64,000 bases of DNA from Anisakis pegreffii (GCA_035041965.1 JAPYMA010000497.1:1-64000), one strand, 5' to 3'; positions 13,179-25,262 are shown, counted from the first letter of the stretch. Numbers and translations: made by a program. The notes: generated from the sequence alone by a model not told the origin.

Positions 13179-14143
13179 TTTCGATTGAATCCGTTATGGT
13201 ATGTGTTGAGATGTCAATTATCTTAGTCCTTCCCAAATTGCTTCCCTTTACCAGCGATGAGTGAAACTGAAGTCTCTTAACAACATAAAAACGCTGACAT
13301 TAAAACCATTTCCCCGAACATATCATTGATTGCATGATAAAGCATAACAAAAGATACGTTTTTATTATCGTCGATCTCCTCAATCATTAAGACTCAAAAA
13401 AGACAGATGAAACTGAATCGAAGACAATTAAGCGTGAGACGAAATGAAGACAGAGTGAAATTTTGAATTAAAAACGACAAAAAAAATTCGACATCACAGC
13501 AAACAATACAAACAATAAGACATATTGCATATGCTGCCATTAAAAAAATTCAAAATGAACACCTCTCAAAACTAAATATATCGAATTTCAAAAGCCTCCA
13601 TCGATTAGTTTTTCCTAAAACTGAACTCACTTGCTGAATTCCACAAACAATTTGTCATTTCCAAACAAACAAAATTTCCTCGAGATTTCCTTACAATACT
13701 CAACTCTTTACTGGAAATCATTAAAAAATCTGAATTCTAATAAACCTTTCGATGAACTCTCAAAAATGAACTAAACTCTGATGTGCTAAACACCTAAATT
13801 CTACTAATTCCGTCTTTTGAATGTTCGATCACTCGACATCAACTCATCAAAGCATTCATCCATAAACACAAACGAACTCACACGATTACAAATTCTGTCA
13901 ATATTCATAGTTACATCACTGCAATGTGATAAAATCATGCAAACTAAAGAAGAATGAAAACAAATTCAGTTATTCATTCAGAGATTATATGACGGCCTTT
14001 TTTAGGTTGACCAAATTCATTTTGCTGATTCCAATTTGACACAATAACGAAATAAATCAACGGCAAAATCGAGCAAAATCCAAGATTCAATAGTGATAAT
14101 AATATTATTAACGAATGATAATAATAAAAATAGATAACGAAAT

Positions 14144-15132
14144 TTAACAATCCAAAAAATTCGCAGCCATCAACAACTCAAGAGCCACTTCGGGTGCGAT
14201 CACAAATTCTGGAATTTCTGTGGAGCTATTCGTATATCGTACTTTATATGTGAAGTACTGACATACTTTCTGTAGGACATGCGACCTGAAATTGAATGTA
14301 ATTCCATCAAATAAGAAAACACAAAATATATTTTGAAATACCTCACTCATAATCAACAAAACATGCTTTGCACACCGAAATGTACTTGTGTGTTGTGATT
14401 ATGAACAAAATGTTGTAAGAATACTATGTTATGTTTCACGATCCATTTGCTGGCATATTAGAACATACATATATCTTGTACTACGGTACAAGATTATTAA
14501 AATTCCCTTTCTTTTAATGAAATATCAAAGAATGGTCTGAAAATACTGCACAAAACTTACGGTATTTCCCTGAAATTCACTTCGTTGGATTCATTTTCAG
14601 CATAAGTGCCCGGTCCAGAGAGCATTGCCTTGATTGTACCCGATGTTAACGCCAGATCCTTTTTGATGATGAACTCGTGTCCATCACTGCTAATCAATTT
14701 TACGTACATCGCATCTGGACCCTCACATCCACCGTGTATCGTTGTTGTTGCTGAAAAGTGTACAAAAATTTAGATGCAAACCGACGGATATATAGACGAA
14801 CAAATCATTATAAATGTGACTGAGAATATGCTCAAATTTATTAATGAATTCACCAGAAATATTCTCATGTAGAACCCGAAATACAAGGCTTACATCTTTT
14901 TGTACAAGCCAATAAAAGATACCAAATTTTGGAAATGTCCAGATTTGTCGACAGTCAACTGCTACAACCAAGCAATCATGATCATAAAATTGCGATCAGC
15001 TATCGATATGTGGAAAACGACACATACGCAACCCTTTCTTACTATCACTATTATTTTTCTCCAATTATTGGTGATAGAATCTCTAAAAGCGAACAAAGAT
15101 TTTCAACAATTTAACTGTAACCTACTTGACAT
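14144..15132 (-). CDS. elc-1: Elongin C (Skp1-fold adaptor)
   Basis: Three exons on the minus strand: 15132-15126, 14750-14561 and 14285-14144, joined in phase to a 112-residue protein, the usual Elongin C length. The first exon codes only two complete codons (ATG TCA plus one base) and ends in a good GTAGGT donor. Hallmarks are [20 protein letters not shown] near the N-terminus, [44 protein letters not shown] and the C-terminal [10 protein letters not shown]. The family is almost invariant from nematodes to mammals. With Elongin B it links BC-box proteins to Cul2 or Cul5 in E3 ubiquitin ligases, and it is part of the Elongin (SIII) elongation factor. No missing residues or frameshifts were seen. 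Confidence 0.97.
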
Positions 15133-15172
15133 TGTTGTTGCCGAATGATTGTTCCTCAGTTACGTTCGATTT

Positions 15173-15186
15173 CCTGAGCGAAATTC
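15173..15186 (-). promoter_or_regulatory. Possible trans-splice acceptor of Elongin C
   Basis: Read on the minus strand, AATTTCGCTCAG ends about 41 bases before the Elongin C ATG with no ATG between. It fits a nematode acceptor but with a weak polypyrimidine tract. Confidence 0.35.
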
Positions 15187-15976
15187 GATTCAATCGATAG
15201 GAACGATCGATTGAGTGTATTGAAGAGTCAGCTGGAAAAATAGAATTATTAATGCTTCAATACTGTGTATATTAATAAACACACAAGATACGCGGGAGTG
15301 ATCAACAAAACAGCTGATAGATCTGCATGAATCACTGAGTTCCAAAAATACCACAGTCCCGGAGATGACTAAATCAATTACAACTCATCTCCTTGCCTCC
15401 CACTATCGATACATTTGCTCGACCGTAGCAAACGCTCACTAAAGCAACCATCTACTTTCTGGTTCCTCGCATAGACTCAGTGCATGCTTTCACATTTCAT
15501 GCAGATATTTCACCGATTAACGCCTACAACGTATAAGAATGGAAATCACGAATCGAACAAATTAATGCATAAAACTTTATTGGAATTCAATCGAAATGAA
15601 ATTTCAAAAAACAAACAATTTACAAACAGTGCACATTTACAGACACCTCAACAGGTATTAGCAACAAATCACAAAAGGCTCCAGCAACGAATCATAATGA
15701 CACTTATACATCTACACAAGTTTAGAAAGTATACAAAATAATCAAAAACATACGGACAATATGCATGAAACCACTAACATTCTTTTCCATTCTCTGAATT
15801 GAATTGAAAATATCAATCACAATAATAAAAATAACAATAAGTTGACAAATTCATTGATAGTTCTTTCAACATTCATCAAAGCTTACTAGGAAAAACATGA
15901 TGATAATAGCAAGAATGATAAGAAAAACATGGATAACAATCACAATAAATTTTTGATTTTTTGAAAAAAATTGCCA
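15187..15976. other. Spacer between Elongin C and the Ser-rich gene
   Basis: AT-rich, with an 85-codon plus-strand open frame (15484-15741) of low-complexity AT-driven codons that I do not accept as a gene. It must hold the 3'UTR of the Ser-rich gene. The two genes share orientation with about 850 bases between stop and ATG, rather long for a typical nematode operon. Confidence 0.5.
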
Positions 15977-17230
15977 TCATTCGAACATTTCATCCTCTTC
16001 AATCTCAATCCTAACATCGTCGGTAATATCCGCATCTCTGAGTTTGCGATTTGAATGAACATCTGAAAGAAACCATCTCATAGTGGGAATATTTCTTACT
16101 GTGATACGAAAAATACGAAAAACTTCAAAATAAACTTACGTTTATTGTCAACTCCGGTATCATTATCGACCTTGCTCAACTCTTTTCGTTTGAAGCGACC
16201 TTCCCATGGTCGACATCTGGCCGATTCAGGATTAGATGCCATTCTATAAGAATAATTATTATATTGTGAAATGCTTTCTCGGCGAATCATGCCATAACTA
16301 CATCCAATCCTTGCCTTTTTCTTGAGCTGATCACAGGTGAATGGCCACGGTTTTCTGAACCTCCACTACTCAATGAAATCGATGAAGGTCGAACATCACA
16401 GTTGAAGGCGTTGTCCGGCGAAACGGATGAATCATCTTGTGACAACTGAATACTGAAGATAATCATATAGAGTCAAGACTGGGATCAGATATTTTCAGTG
16501 AACCGTATGCCGAAATTGACAATCGTTTTTAAATTTGCATGGAACTAATTGAAACTGTTTGAAAAACTAATAACGACAACACATAAAAGCAAAGGTATTA
16601 GATGCAAAACGAAATTAAAATTTAGATTACTAATAAATTAACCAGAACCTCTCGTTTTTGCTGCTGAATTCAGCTGAGCATACATGAGACCGATGAATTA
16701 CACTTGAACATGACGGAAAAATATTTGAATCTGAACGATTGGCCGTTGGCGTTGCTGCCGATTCAACAATGCTTGATACTGAAATTATGGAGCGTCAGAG
16801 ATTTCGACATATGAAACAATCCATAAGAAAATTCCATGACGATGACTAGAATTTCCACTCAGTTCGCTTCTTTTCATACTTTAAAATGCGATCCCCATAA
16901 CTGTTTTCAACATAAACAGAATATATTTTCACGAACAGTTCGAGAAAGAAAATCTGACTCAATAAAGAATAAATTTGAGTAATCTTAAACATAGTTATCA
17001 CAAAATGGATAATTTTTTCTCTAGATATGGATTAGGCAACCACCATCGTCGGATAATTGTCAATTTCGATGTTCTTCGTGCTTATCTCTCCTGATCCTAA
17101 CTAATTTAACGAATGAAATAAAACGTATACCTTCTCGACCGATCAGACCACCACAATTTGATGGTTGCACAGTGCTTTTATGCTCATCACCTGATGAAGA
17201 TACAACTCGAAATGTAGAAGATTGAGCCAT
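15977..17230 (-). CDS. Unrecognised Ser-rich protein, possibly two small genes
   Basis: I do not recognise this gene. Exon-like blocks on the minus strand are 17230-17131 (ATG, MAQSSTFRVV), 16778-16684, 16445-16302, 16243-16140 and 16062-15977 (TGA). The first three join in phase as a Ser/Thr-rich, disordered-looking stretch of about 113 residues ending SRKRQGLD. The last two join in phase as a 62-residue piece that starts at an ATG one base inside the acceptor (MASNPESARC), has a basic patch (RFKRKELSK) and ends in an acidic tail (EIEEDEMFE). Blocks three and four cannot be joined in phase with any GT donor I can find. Either the upstream part ends at the TGA at 16289-16287 and the 62-residue part is a separate trans-spliced gene, or a non-canonical splice joins them. 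Basic plus acidic segments suggest a nuclear protein, but that is a guess. Confidence 0.6.
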
Positions 17231-17489
17231 ATCCACCAATGGTGAGATATTTTAGCTCATATTATGAATACAATATGAGATGGAAACTTTGTGAGAACAA
17301 ATATGAGCCGTTGATGATTCAAGATCACCCACTTTCATTGGATTATAAGCACAAGCGATATTTGCGGCTCAAGGTGGCTTTGACGTAATGTGCCAAATCG
17401 TTTCGCGCACGTTTATTTCATGGTAAATTCAATTGTTCTGAAACTGAATGGTAGACAAATTCCTGGAGTGTGCATTTCTGGAGGAAGAA

Positions 17490-17895
17490 GGGATGAGAGC
17501 GAATCAGTGATACGATTGTAGTGAATGAGAAGTTGGTCATGATTCAATGCAACAATAATGTAGTTAGTAAAATCACGCATGAGAGTGATGAGAGATCATG
17601 ATTATAAGAAACAAAAATCAACTGTACAGTACAGATGGAAGGTTGTGTAGAGGCGTATGCAAAGCATGCAATTGTTTGCTTGTGTACATTGTGAACAACT
17701 CTTCCATTGAAAACTGTTCTCTTCTACCTGTTCATTTTCCATAGTCATTCTCGAATTTTTATGTCTGCTTGAAACGATGTCTTACTACTCTCATCCCTAA
17801 CGCTATTGAATGCGTGATCATATCAACATATCACGCTTTTATTCTCATTCATTGCAGCCGTATCACTGATTTACTCTCATTCATATTTTTCCCGA
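17490..17895 (+). mobile_element. MITE family B, copy 1
   Basis: Inverted arms at 17493-17531 and 17842-17880 share AATCAGTGATACG on the left with CGTATCACTGATT on the right, each ending in TGAATGAGAA or its complement. The core has no coding frame of note. A second, more diverged copy lies at 19.6 kb. The arms share TGAGAGCGAAT with MITE family A, so the two families may be related. Confidence 0.72.
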
Positions 17896-17899
17896 TAAT

Positions 17900-19079
17900 T
17901 TGTACTGTTTTCATTTCTTTAGATTGCTTCTTCAGTTCAATTGTGTTCAACGTCTAAACGAACACTCAGAAACGAATCGCCAAAGCACCAGCTCAATAGT
18001 TCTAACAGTGAGCAATGACTACCGCTGAATCCTTCTGATTTCATAAGGGGGATTTAAAATCCTTTATGTTTGCTGGTCATATGATAATACATCATTTAAA
18101 TATCCTGTTGTTTTCATACTGTTTTCTGACGACCAGTTAGAGCGAATAAGTTGTGTCTTTGTGTTCCATAATCAGATCTTTGAAGACTTCTGAGATATTC
18201 GGATGTTCATTTGATTAAACTGATGTTGCTTTGATTAAACTTGTTTGTACTCGCTTTTTTTCGGACCGTTCAATACATTTAGTCTTTTGAAATGATTAAA
18301 TTTCTGGTGTGTAATTATGATTTTAATTGTGAATGCCATTCTGATTTTTCAGTGAGACGTGAATACCATTGCAGATCATCCACGGTTAACGTTTATTTCT
18401 AATCGTTTCGATAATTGTTCGTTATTGTTGTTCAATATTTGAAAACTTATTAAAGTCATTCCCACAACTCGTCATGATTTCGACATTATCAGTGAATTTT
18501 ATTCTCAGTGATTTTTCTGCAATTTTGTGTTTCGAATTGTTTTCTCAATATCATTGTGATGATTCCTTATGATGATTCATTTTCTTACGTTTGATATGAA
18601 CACTTATCAGTGTTTCTGAAGATGTATCTTTTGTTGTTGGAATTCTGAACCTTTGTATTCATATTCATTACCACGATGAATTCGAAGTGATTTATTATTG
18701 TTCCTTGAAATTTTATTCTGATTAAGAATGTGAAATCGGAAAATGTTCTGATGCTGCATACATTGTATATTGGAGATGTTGAATAAATAATTAGTTCGTG
18801 ATTAAGCTGTTGTTTTGTGCACTTATCAAATGAAAATTTTTCATGTCAGGAATTATCGGCACTGCTGAAAATTTCGTTCAACAATGAATATTACTTTTCG
18901 ACGAGGGAATATACTTTTCCTGAGTCAAAATCCCTCTACTATAAAATGAAGGTGGTTGAATTTCACGATGTTGACAATATCTGAGAATGTGGATTGTCTG
19001 GAAATGAGCTGTGTAATGCTCATTGACATCACTACTGCGATCCTGTCGATTAATGTGCGATTAATACAGAAGGTTATAT
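17900..19079. other. Gene-free AT-rich stretch
   Basis: T-rich on the plus strand with scattered GTTG/TTGTT motifs. No exon pair, RNA gene or repeat was recognised here. Confidence 0.4.
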
Positions 19080-19099
19080 TATAAGAAGTTGATATCTAA

Positions 19100-19335
19100 T
19101 TCCGAGAACATTCACATCTGTATTGAACCGTCTTGCACAAAATCAATATGACCAAATGTTCTGATGTTGAGAAGTTCTGCTAGTATGGATCACACGACAA
19201 GTAGACATTCAGTATTGCAGATGAAGGCATGTTTCTTATAGAAAGCTTAGCTAAAGATTTCTTCCAACAACATATGTACATTCCTCAAACCAGAATTCTT
19301 CTCTCATAGGATTGATACGCTAGAATATAAAAATG
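19100..19335 (+). repeat. Dispersed repeat family C, copy 1
   Basis: Shared landmarks with the sequence at 20.5-20.8 kb are GAAGTTCTGCTAG, GCAGATGAAGGC, TCTTATAGAAAGCTTAG and TTCTTCCAACAACAT, in the same order and spacing. Non-coding; similarity is about 70-75 percent by eye. Confidence 0.55.
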
Positions 19336-19579
19336 CTGATAAGATTTGAAATTTTAGTTGTTGATAAGGCGGATATAATATAATACGCATGAGGATATAA
19401 AATAATAAACATATTACTTTTCTCGTTGGATATGACGAGAAAAGTAATATTGTTATCTGATAGTGAGTTGGTCCTGCTTTGCCAAATCGCTCCTTCGCTT
19501 TCAATTGCATTGAAAATCTTACTGAATTGAAAACGCAAGGTTAAGAAATAGATACAATACAGATTCTTCGGAGAATCAT

Positions 19580-19967
19580 GAATGAGAGCGAATCGGTGAC
19601 GCGGTCGAAGTGAATGAGAAAACTACAACCGCACAGTGGAATCGTAATACAGTAATTTATTTTAGGAATAAGAGTGATGATGGAACATGGAAATTAGACG
19701 TAGGATTCATTGAGAGACTGTTGAAGGAAGACTGTGCATGGGAGTATGAAATGCGTGCACGCCTTCTGAATGACTACTTCCATCAGAAGTCATGCACCTG
19801 TCGTCTATTCACCTCTCACATTCCATCGTCAGTTTTTACGTCAGATGTCTGTGATGTCTTATTGCCATCGTTTCTAACTTTGTTGATTGCATTACATTCC
19901 CGTTATGTACACGTACTTTTCTCATTCAATTCAGATGCATCACTGATTCACTCTCATTCATATTTAT
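19580..19967 (+). mobile_element. MITE family B, copy 2
   Basis: Inverted arms at about 19582-19620 (ATGAGAGCGAATCGGTGACG) and 19919-19959 (GATTCACTCTCATTC) match the arms of the copy at 17.5 kb. An open frame of 139 codons spans the element but reads across both arms and has no family resemblance, so it is most likely chance. Confidence 0.7.
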
Positions 19968-20039
19968 CTTTCGAATCTTCACTCTATTCAATTACTCACC
20001 TCAAATTCTCACTACGTCCGCATTTATAATGGAATTTAT

Positions 20040-20515
20040 GTGTGCAGAATGAGTTGCCACACCACGGAACAATTGTACTAGTACATGAAATTCATCGCTT
20101 GCAATAAGATTACAATTGGAGTGAAATCTTATGCAACTTCGGCTTATCGATGGAATCTTTAGTGTTCCTCCTCAGCTGTAAGGAGGGATGCTGTGGAAAC
20201 AGATCCAGTGTAAGCTACAGCAATGCTTCAAACACCATCGATACTAAAACATGTTTTCAGCACCATTCAGAGCCCGTAACTATCTTCGAATCGCCATGAC
20301 CTCGCAAAACAACATGCAAATCACAAATCACATCTCACATTTATGCATTATTCATCAAATCTTCTGCTCCGCATCTAAATCTTCATCACCTAGCTCAGAG
20401 AAGAGATATACATCTCGCAGATTGCCCTCTCACGATCTAAGATTCAACCAAAGACATACTAATTCATTATATATAACGATTGGAAAGCACTTCTTCTGAG
20501 AATATTAACGTTTTC
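20040..20515. other. Gene-free spacer
   Basis: No gene or recognised repeat between MITE B copy 2 and family C copy 2. Confidence 0.35.
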
Positions 20516-20519
20516 ATTA

Positions 20520-21135
20520 AGCCAGAAGTCGTCTTCTATAAGATCAGTGTGATGAATTATTGTGATGTAGAGAAGTTCTACTGGCACAGAATATCTGAAC
20601 ATAATGTGTAGACGTTCAATATTGCGGTTATCATGCAGATGAAGGTGTAATGCTTATAAGAGACTTAGTTGCAGCTTTCTTCCAGCAACATAAATAATTT
20701 CGATAATCCAGAAGTGTCCTCCCATAAGATACATACCTTAGGATATCGCCAAGTTGATAAGATCTGGTAATTGCCTCAATGAACATTCGTGATGTACGTA
20801 GGCAACAGTGCTACGCTCCCATAGATTACAATGCGATCTTATATTTTACATGCCTGAATGTCAAGAAATTGAGATCTTCGTCCGCCAATAAATGAACTTG
20901 ACTAGAGGTGCTCTCCTTAAAAACGAATATAAGATAATGTCACGATACTGTCCAAATATGTGGGTATATACCACCTGAATATGACTTATGTGATATCATA
21001 GCCAATAGTATCATGATCACTGCACTGAAGGTATGATTCTTATAGAAGTCTATAGAAGAAGAAATTGAAATTTTCGTCCCAGTTACCATTCTTGAACTAA
21101 ATTCCTCTTCCACCATATGGATAAACTTGAATATC
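20520..21135 (+). repeat. Dispersed repeat family C, copies 2 and 3
   Basis: 20520-20765 is the closest match to copy 1 (GAAGTTCTACTGG, GCAGATGAAGG, TCTTCCAGCAACAT). 20940-21135 retains only parts (ATGATTCTTATAGAAG and flanks) and is more decayed. This series leads directly into the satellite array on the right. Confidence 0.45.
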
Positions 21136-21179
21136 ATGCAGACGAAGTCTGAGAGTGCAAATCACATACATATGAATAA

Positions 21180-23545
21180 GCACCATTGCGCTGGTGGAGA
21201 TAGTTTTAAGAAAATAGCTATATCTGCTCATGTGAGCCCAACTGTTCGGCAAAATATTTAATATTCTGAATCCAAAGGTCCTGAGGAATCGAATGGTATA
21301 AAGGAATTCATACGTTAATGGGCAAACCTGAGAGCACGGTCATCTTGAAGATAATAATCCCAATGGAGCTATAGTAACGTATTCATATCGATCCATAGTG
21401 ATACAATGTATATGAATAAACGCCACTGCGCTAGTTGAGATACCTTGAAAAAATTAAGAATATCTCCTCAAGAATGCAAAATTGCTCGACAAAGTGTATA
21501 TTTTTCTGAATTTAGAGGTTCAATGGAATCGAATGTTTACTGAAATTCATATGTTACTGGATAATCCTGAGAGTACGGCAGGCTAGAAGATGGCAACCCC
21601 TATAGCATTGAGAAAATAGCTATATCTGCTCGCGTAATGATTATTGCTCGGCGAAGTATGTAATAATCTGAAACTAGAGGTTCCGAGGAATCGAACGGCA
21701 TAAAGGAGTTGATATGCTACTGGCCAAAACTGAGAGTACGGTAGGCTTGAATATAGTACTCCCTATAAGTTTGAGTGAATAGCTATATCCATTCAAGTAA
21801 GCAGAATTGCTCAGCAAGATATATGATATTCTGAATCTAGAGGTTCTGAGGAAAAGAATGTTGTAGAGAAATTCATCGTTATTTTCCTGACGCTACAGGG
21901 GTTACCATATTTAAGCCTACCGTACTCTCAGCTTTGATTTGTAACATATCAATTTCTTCACACCAATCGATCAAGCAGAATCTCTGCATTCAAAAAAAAA
22001 ATATTTTGTCGGGCGATTTTGCTTATTTGAGGAGGTATAGCTATTTTATTGAAGCTATCTCAACTAGTGCTGAGGTGCTCATTGATATGCAATTGATCAC
22101 TATAGATCAATGCTTATTATACATTACTATAGAAATATAGGTTTGATACATTCAAGCCTACCGTCTTCTCAAGTTTGCCCGGAAACATATTGATGTTTGT
22201 ACATCATTCGATCGAGCAGAATCTCTGCTTTCTAAAAATGAAAGCTCACCGGAAAATTCCGCCTCTGCGAGGAGATATGGCTATTTTTCTGATGCTATAG
22301 AGGTTGGTACATTCAAGCCTACCGTACCCTCAGCTTTGACCAGTAACATATCAATTTCTTCACACCAATCGATCAAGCAGAATCTCTGCGTTCAGAAAAA
22401 TATATATTTTGTCGGGCGATTTTGCTTAGTTGAGGAGGTATAGTTATTTTATTGAAGCTATATCAACTAGTGCTGAGGTGCTCATTGATATGCAATTGAT
22501 CACTATAGATCAATGCTTATTATACATTACTATAGAAATATAGGTTTGATACATTCAAGCCTACCGTCTTCTCAAGTTTGCCCGGAAACATATTGATGTT
22601 TGTACATCATTCGATCGAGCAGAATCTCTGCTTTCTAAAAGTGAAAGCTCACCGGAAAATTCCGCCTCTGCGAGGAGATATGGCTATTTTTCTGATGCTA
22701 TAGAGGTTGGTACATTCAAGCCTACCGTACCCTCAGCTTTGACCAGTAACATATCAATTTCTTCACACCAATCGATCGAGCAGAATCTCTGCATTCAGAA
22801 AAATATATATTTTGTCGGGCGATTTTGCTTAGTTGAGGAGCTATAGCTATTCTTATTCAAGCTATCCCAACTAGCGCAGCGACACTCATTGATATATTGT
22901 ACATTGATCGCTCGCTATTGATCAGTCTACACATTACTATAGGAATATTGAAGTTGCCATCTTCAGGACCACCGTCTTCTCAGGTTTGCCCAGGAACACC
23001 TGAATTTCTTTGCAGCATCCGATCCAGCGGAACGTCTGCATTCAGGAAAACATAATTTTGTAGAGCAGTTCCTTTTATTTGAGGAGATATAGTTATTTTC
23101 TTAATGATATACACTTTTCTACCTTCAAACCTACCGTACTCTCAAGTTTGCTCAGTAACAGATCAATTATTGTACTCCATTCGATCCAGCAGAATCTATA
23201 GATTCTGCAGAACATACATTTTGTTGGGCGATTTTGCTTTGTTGAGGAGATATAGCTATTATATTAATGCTATCTCAACTAGCGCAATGGTGCTAATTGA
23301 TATGCATTTGATCACCATAGATCAATAGATATTATACATTACTATAGAAATATGCGTTTGATATATTCAAGCCTACTCATGTCAGCAAAATTACTGAGCA
23401 GAGTATATGATATTCTGAATCTAGGGGTTCTGAGGAGTGGAATGGTGAAGAGAAACTCATATGTTACCTGACAAACATGAGAGTACCGGTGGCTTGAATT
23501 TTGTAGACAATTTCCATAGTTCACTTTAGCACTGAAGAGAACTCG
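21180..23545. repeat. Satellite-like array with two orientation switches
   Basis: Degenerate units alternate between about 240 and about 160 bases, so the effective period is about 402. The marker CTGAGAGTACGG or its complement CCGTACTCTCAG occurs near 21328, 21567 and 21730 (plus) and near 21917, 22160, 22318, 22560, 22722, 22970 and 23131 (complement). A second marker is ATAGCTATATCTCCTC. Orientation flips near 21880 and back near 23373. Units at about 21948-22350 and 22350-22752 are nearly identical, a recent duplication of one long-short pair. The same family recurs at 26.9-27.3 and 58.6-60.4 kb. Confidence 0.85.
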
Positions 23546-23559
23546 CATAGTTCTCTTCA

Positions 23560-24055
23560 GTAAGAAGGACTATTTTGTGTTCTTGCGGCAATTCGTTTTA
23601 CCCACATTATTTCCATTGGTTATTAAAATTGAGGAGAAATGAAATTTCCTTTACTTTTTACGCTATTCGCTAATATTTTTTTCTATTTTATCATTATATA
23701 ACTTTCATTTTTTTCGATGTTTTTTGCGCGTTCTCGTTCTTCTGATACCTTTATAATTGTTTTGGGCGTCTTGAAGTAATAAGGTCATTATATTTTCCTA
23801 CGTTTTCGCGTGTTCTGTTTCGATTCATTCAAATCATGTCATCTCATTATTTAATAGTGGTAATGAAACCTATTAAAATTGTGATGATCGATTCGAATGA
23901 TTCAAGAAATGCTGATTCAGCTTGCGCGAATTTTTTCCATAACTTTGATTGTTCTGGATGTCTGCAGTTCGTTTTATGTGTGCATGCGTTAATGTTAAAC
24001 ATCTATCGAATAAAGCATGTTTTCAGACAATTTCAGGCTTAACCCAAAAAAATTA
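23560..24055. other. Gene-free T-rich stretch
   Basis: T-rich sequence without exon structure or repeats that I can recognise. Confidence 0.4.
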
Positions 24056-24059
24056 GGAT

Positions 24060-24240
24060 TGAAAGCAAAACTCACAGTGATAATAACAAACACGTAATAA
24101 TATTAAAAATAATAATTGTAATGATAATAATGATAGTAACAATAACAATATTAATAAAATGTTCAAATATGATAATAAATATAATAATGATAATAATAAA
24201 TAATAATAAATATAACAATAATGTAACAATGGTAATTTAT
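24060..24240 (+). repeat. AAT/ATA low-complexity tract
   Basis: Imperfect runs of AATAATAAT and ATAACAATA dominate the tract, an impure trinucleotide microsatellite. Confidence 0.8.
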
Positions 24241-24254
24241 GCAGTATTCAAAAA

Positions 24255-24440
24255 GAACTGTTTAAAGAACAGCCAAAGTCTGTTGAAAACTGTTCTATTC
24301 TGTTTTTTTGGACTCAAAAATGACTCTATTCTTTTCCATACTGTTCCTTCCTCATTTACGAACTTTTCTATTCTATTCCATTTAACACAACAGGAATAGA
24401 ACAGGATTAGAACAGCTTAACTGGAATAGAGACATCACTA
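24255..24440 (+). repeat. Hairpin-rich repeat family D, copy 1
   Basis: TGTTCTATTCTG-type and AACAGGAATAGAACAGG-type motifs on the same strand make the segment self-complementary. The right end (ACTGGAATAGAGACATCAC) closely matches the right end of the copy at 39.1-39.25 kb. A foldback or MITE-like element is likely. Confidence 0.6.
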
Positions 24441-25179
24441 CTCTAGATTAAAAAACCTCAAATCCAAATGATTCAGTACTTTGAAAGTACCATGCTCAAC
24501 CTGAATGAATCAATCTTCCTGAAGTCAATAAACTCATTTGAATGAGTCAAATGATAACGCTCTTGAACAGACATATTTCATGAAGTCGCCGCTCACGATC
24601 TCAATCAACACTACGCTGTTATAGAGTTGAATAACGGTACTGTATGGGAAGAAACAGGAAACGCTACAATTTCTATGCATGACCCTCTATCTAATATGTG
24701 TGCCAAATGAAGAACCTAATTGATAAATCTGCTATCGCAAAATATCGCATGGCCTAACAATCCAGTTTTTTTGAAAATTCCGGACCAGGAAGACTGCGCT
24801 TTGCTGACCGAATCGTAGACAACTCAGTGGGAATAAATCATGAGAGAAGTATTTTCTAGTCTAGTTAGCTGGATTGTAGCTGTCATGATAGTGTTAGCAT
24901 CAGCTGTTGACAGTCTCTGGGAACCAAACTCGATAGATCCGTTAAAGATGCTACAGATAAATACTCCCAGTAATCTCGAATGTATTTGAGCAATCTCATT
25001 TTCTTTACTACTCAATTCACCTTGTGCAAACAGCGATCACTTGAACAATCCAATTTCTCGAAATACAAAAACACTATTTGATTGCATCCATGTCCTATGG
25101 TTTATTGCAGATGAGCTCTTCGATGATTTGAAAAATCAACAACTTCTCACAACAAACAATCCGTATTTTTATGCATTTG

Positions 25180-25214
25180 ACAAGTGCGATGCACTTTGAG
25201 TGCATCGCACTTGT
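25180..25214. promoter_or_regulatory. Perfect 16-bp palindrome upstream of peptide gene 1
   Basis: ACAAGTGCGATGCACT at 25180-25195, a TTG spacer, then its exact reverse complement at 25199-25214. It lies about 42 bases upstream of the TATA box. Peptide gene 2 keeps only a shortened version (AGTGC TTA GCACT, 28600-28612). A dimeric transcription-factor site is the likeliest role; a DNA cruciform is possible. Confidence 0.6.
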
Positions 25215-25255
25215 GAAAATCAAAGCCAAAGAGCACACGATCAAACGAAATGCTT

Positions 25256-25262
25256 TATAAAG
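25256..25262 (+). promoter_or_regulatory. TATA box, peptide gene 1
   Basis: TATAAAG in the context GCTTTATAAAGAGG, about 160 bases before the ATG. The block TTATAAAG through GCATTCTAATACCA (to about 25305) is conserved with gene 2 and in part with gene 3, so transcription probably starts near 25285. Confidence 0.75.

Larger units (their letters stand above)
9960..14143. other. Intergenic region between calpain and Elongin C
   Basis: No exon-like sequence that I can support. It must hold the 3'UTR of the calpain (left) and of Elongin C (right, minus strand), so the two genes converge. A MITE lies at 11.3-11.7 kb and three copies of a 9-mer at 13.1-13.2 kb, both listed separately. Short open frames at 10.3-10.9 and 12.4-12.9 kb lack splice context and composition typical of the real exons. 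Confidence 0.5.

Noticed and set aside
15484..15741. 85-codon plus-strand ORF
   Set aside because: Low-complexity Asn/Lys/His composition, no splice or start context, lies in the likely 3'UTR of a minus-strand gene.
19610..20029. 139-codon ORF
   Set aside because: It crosses a MITE from arm to arm and has no family features.
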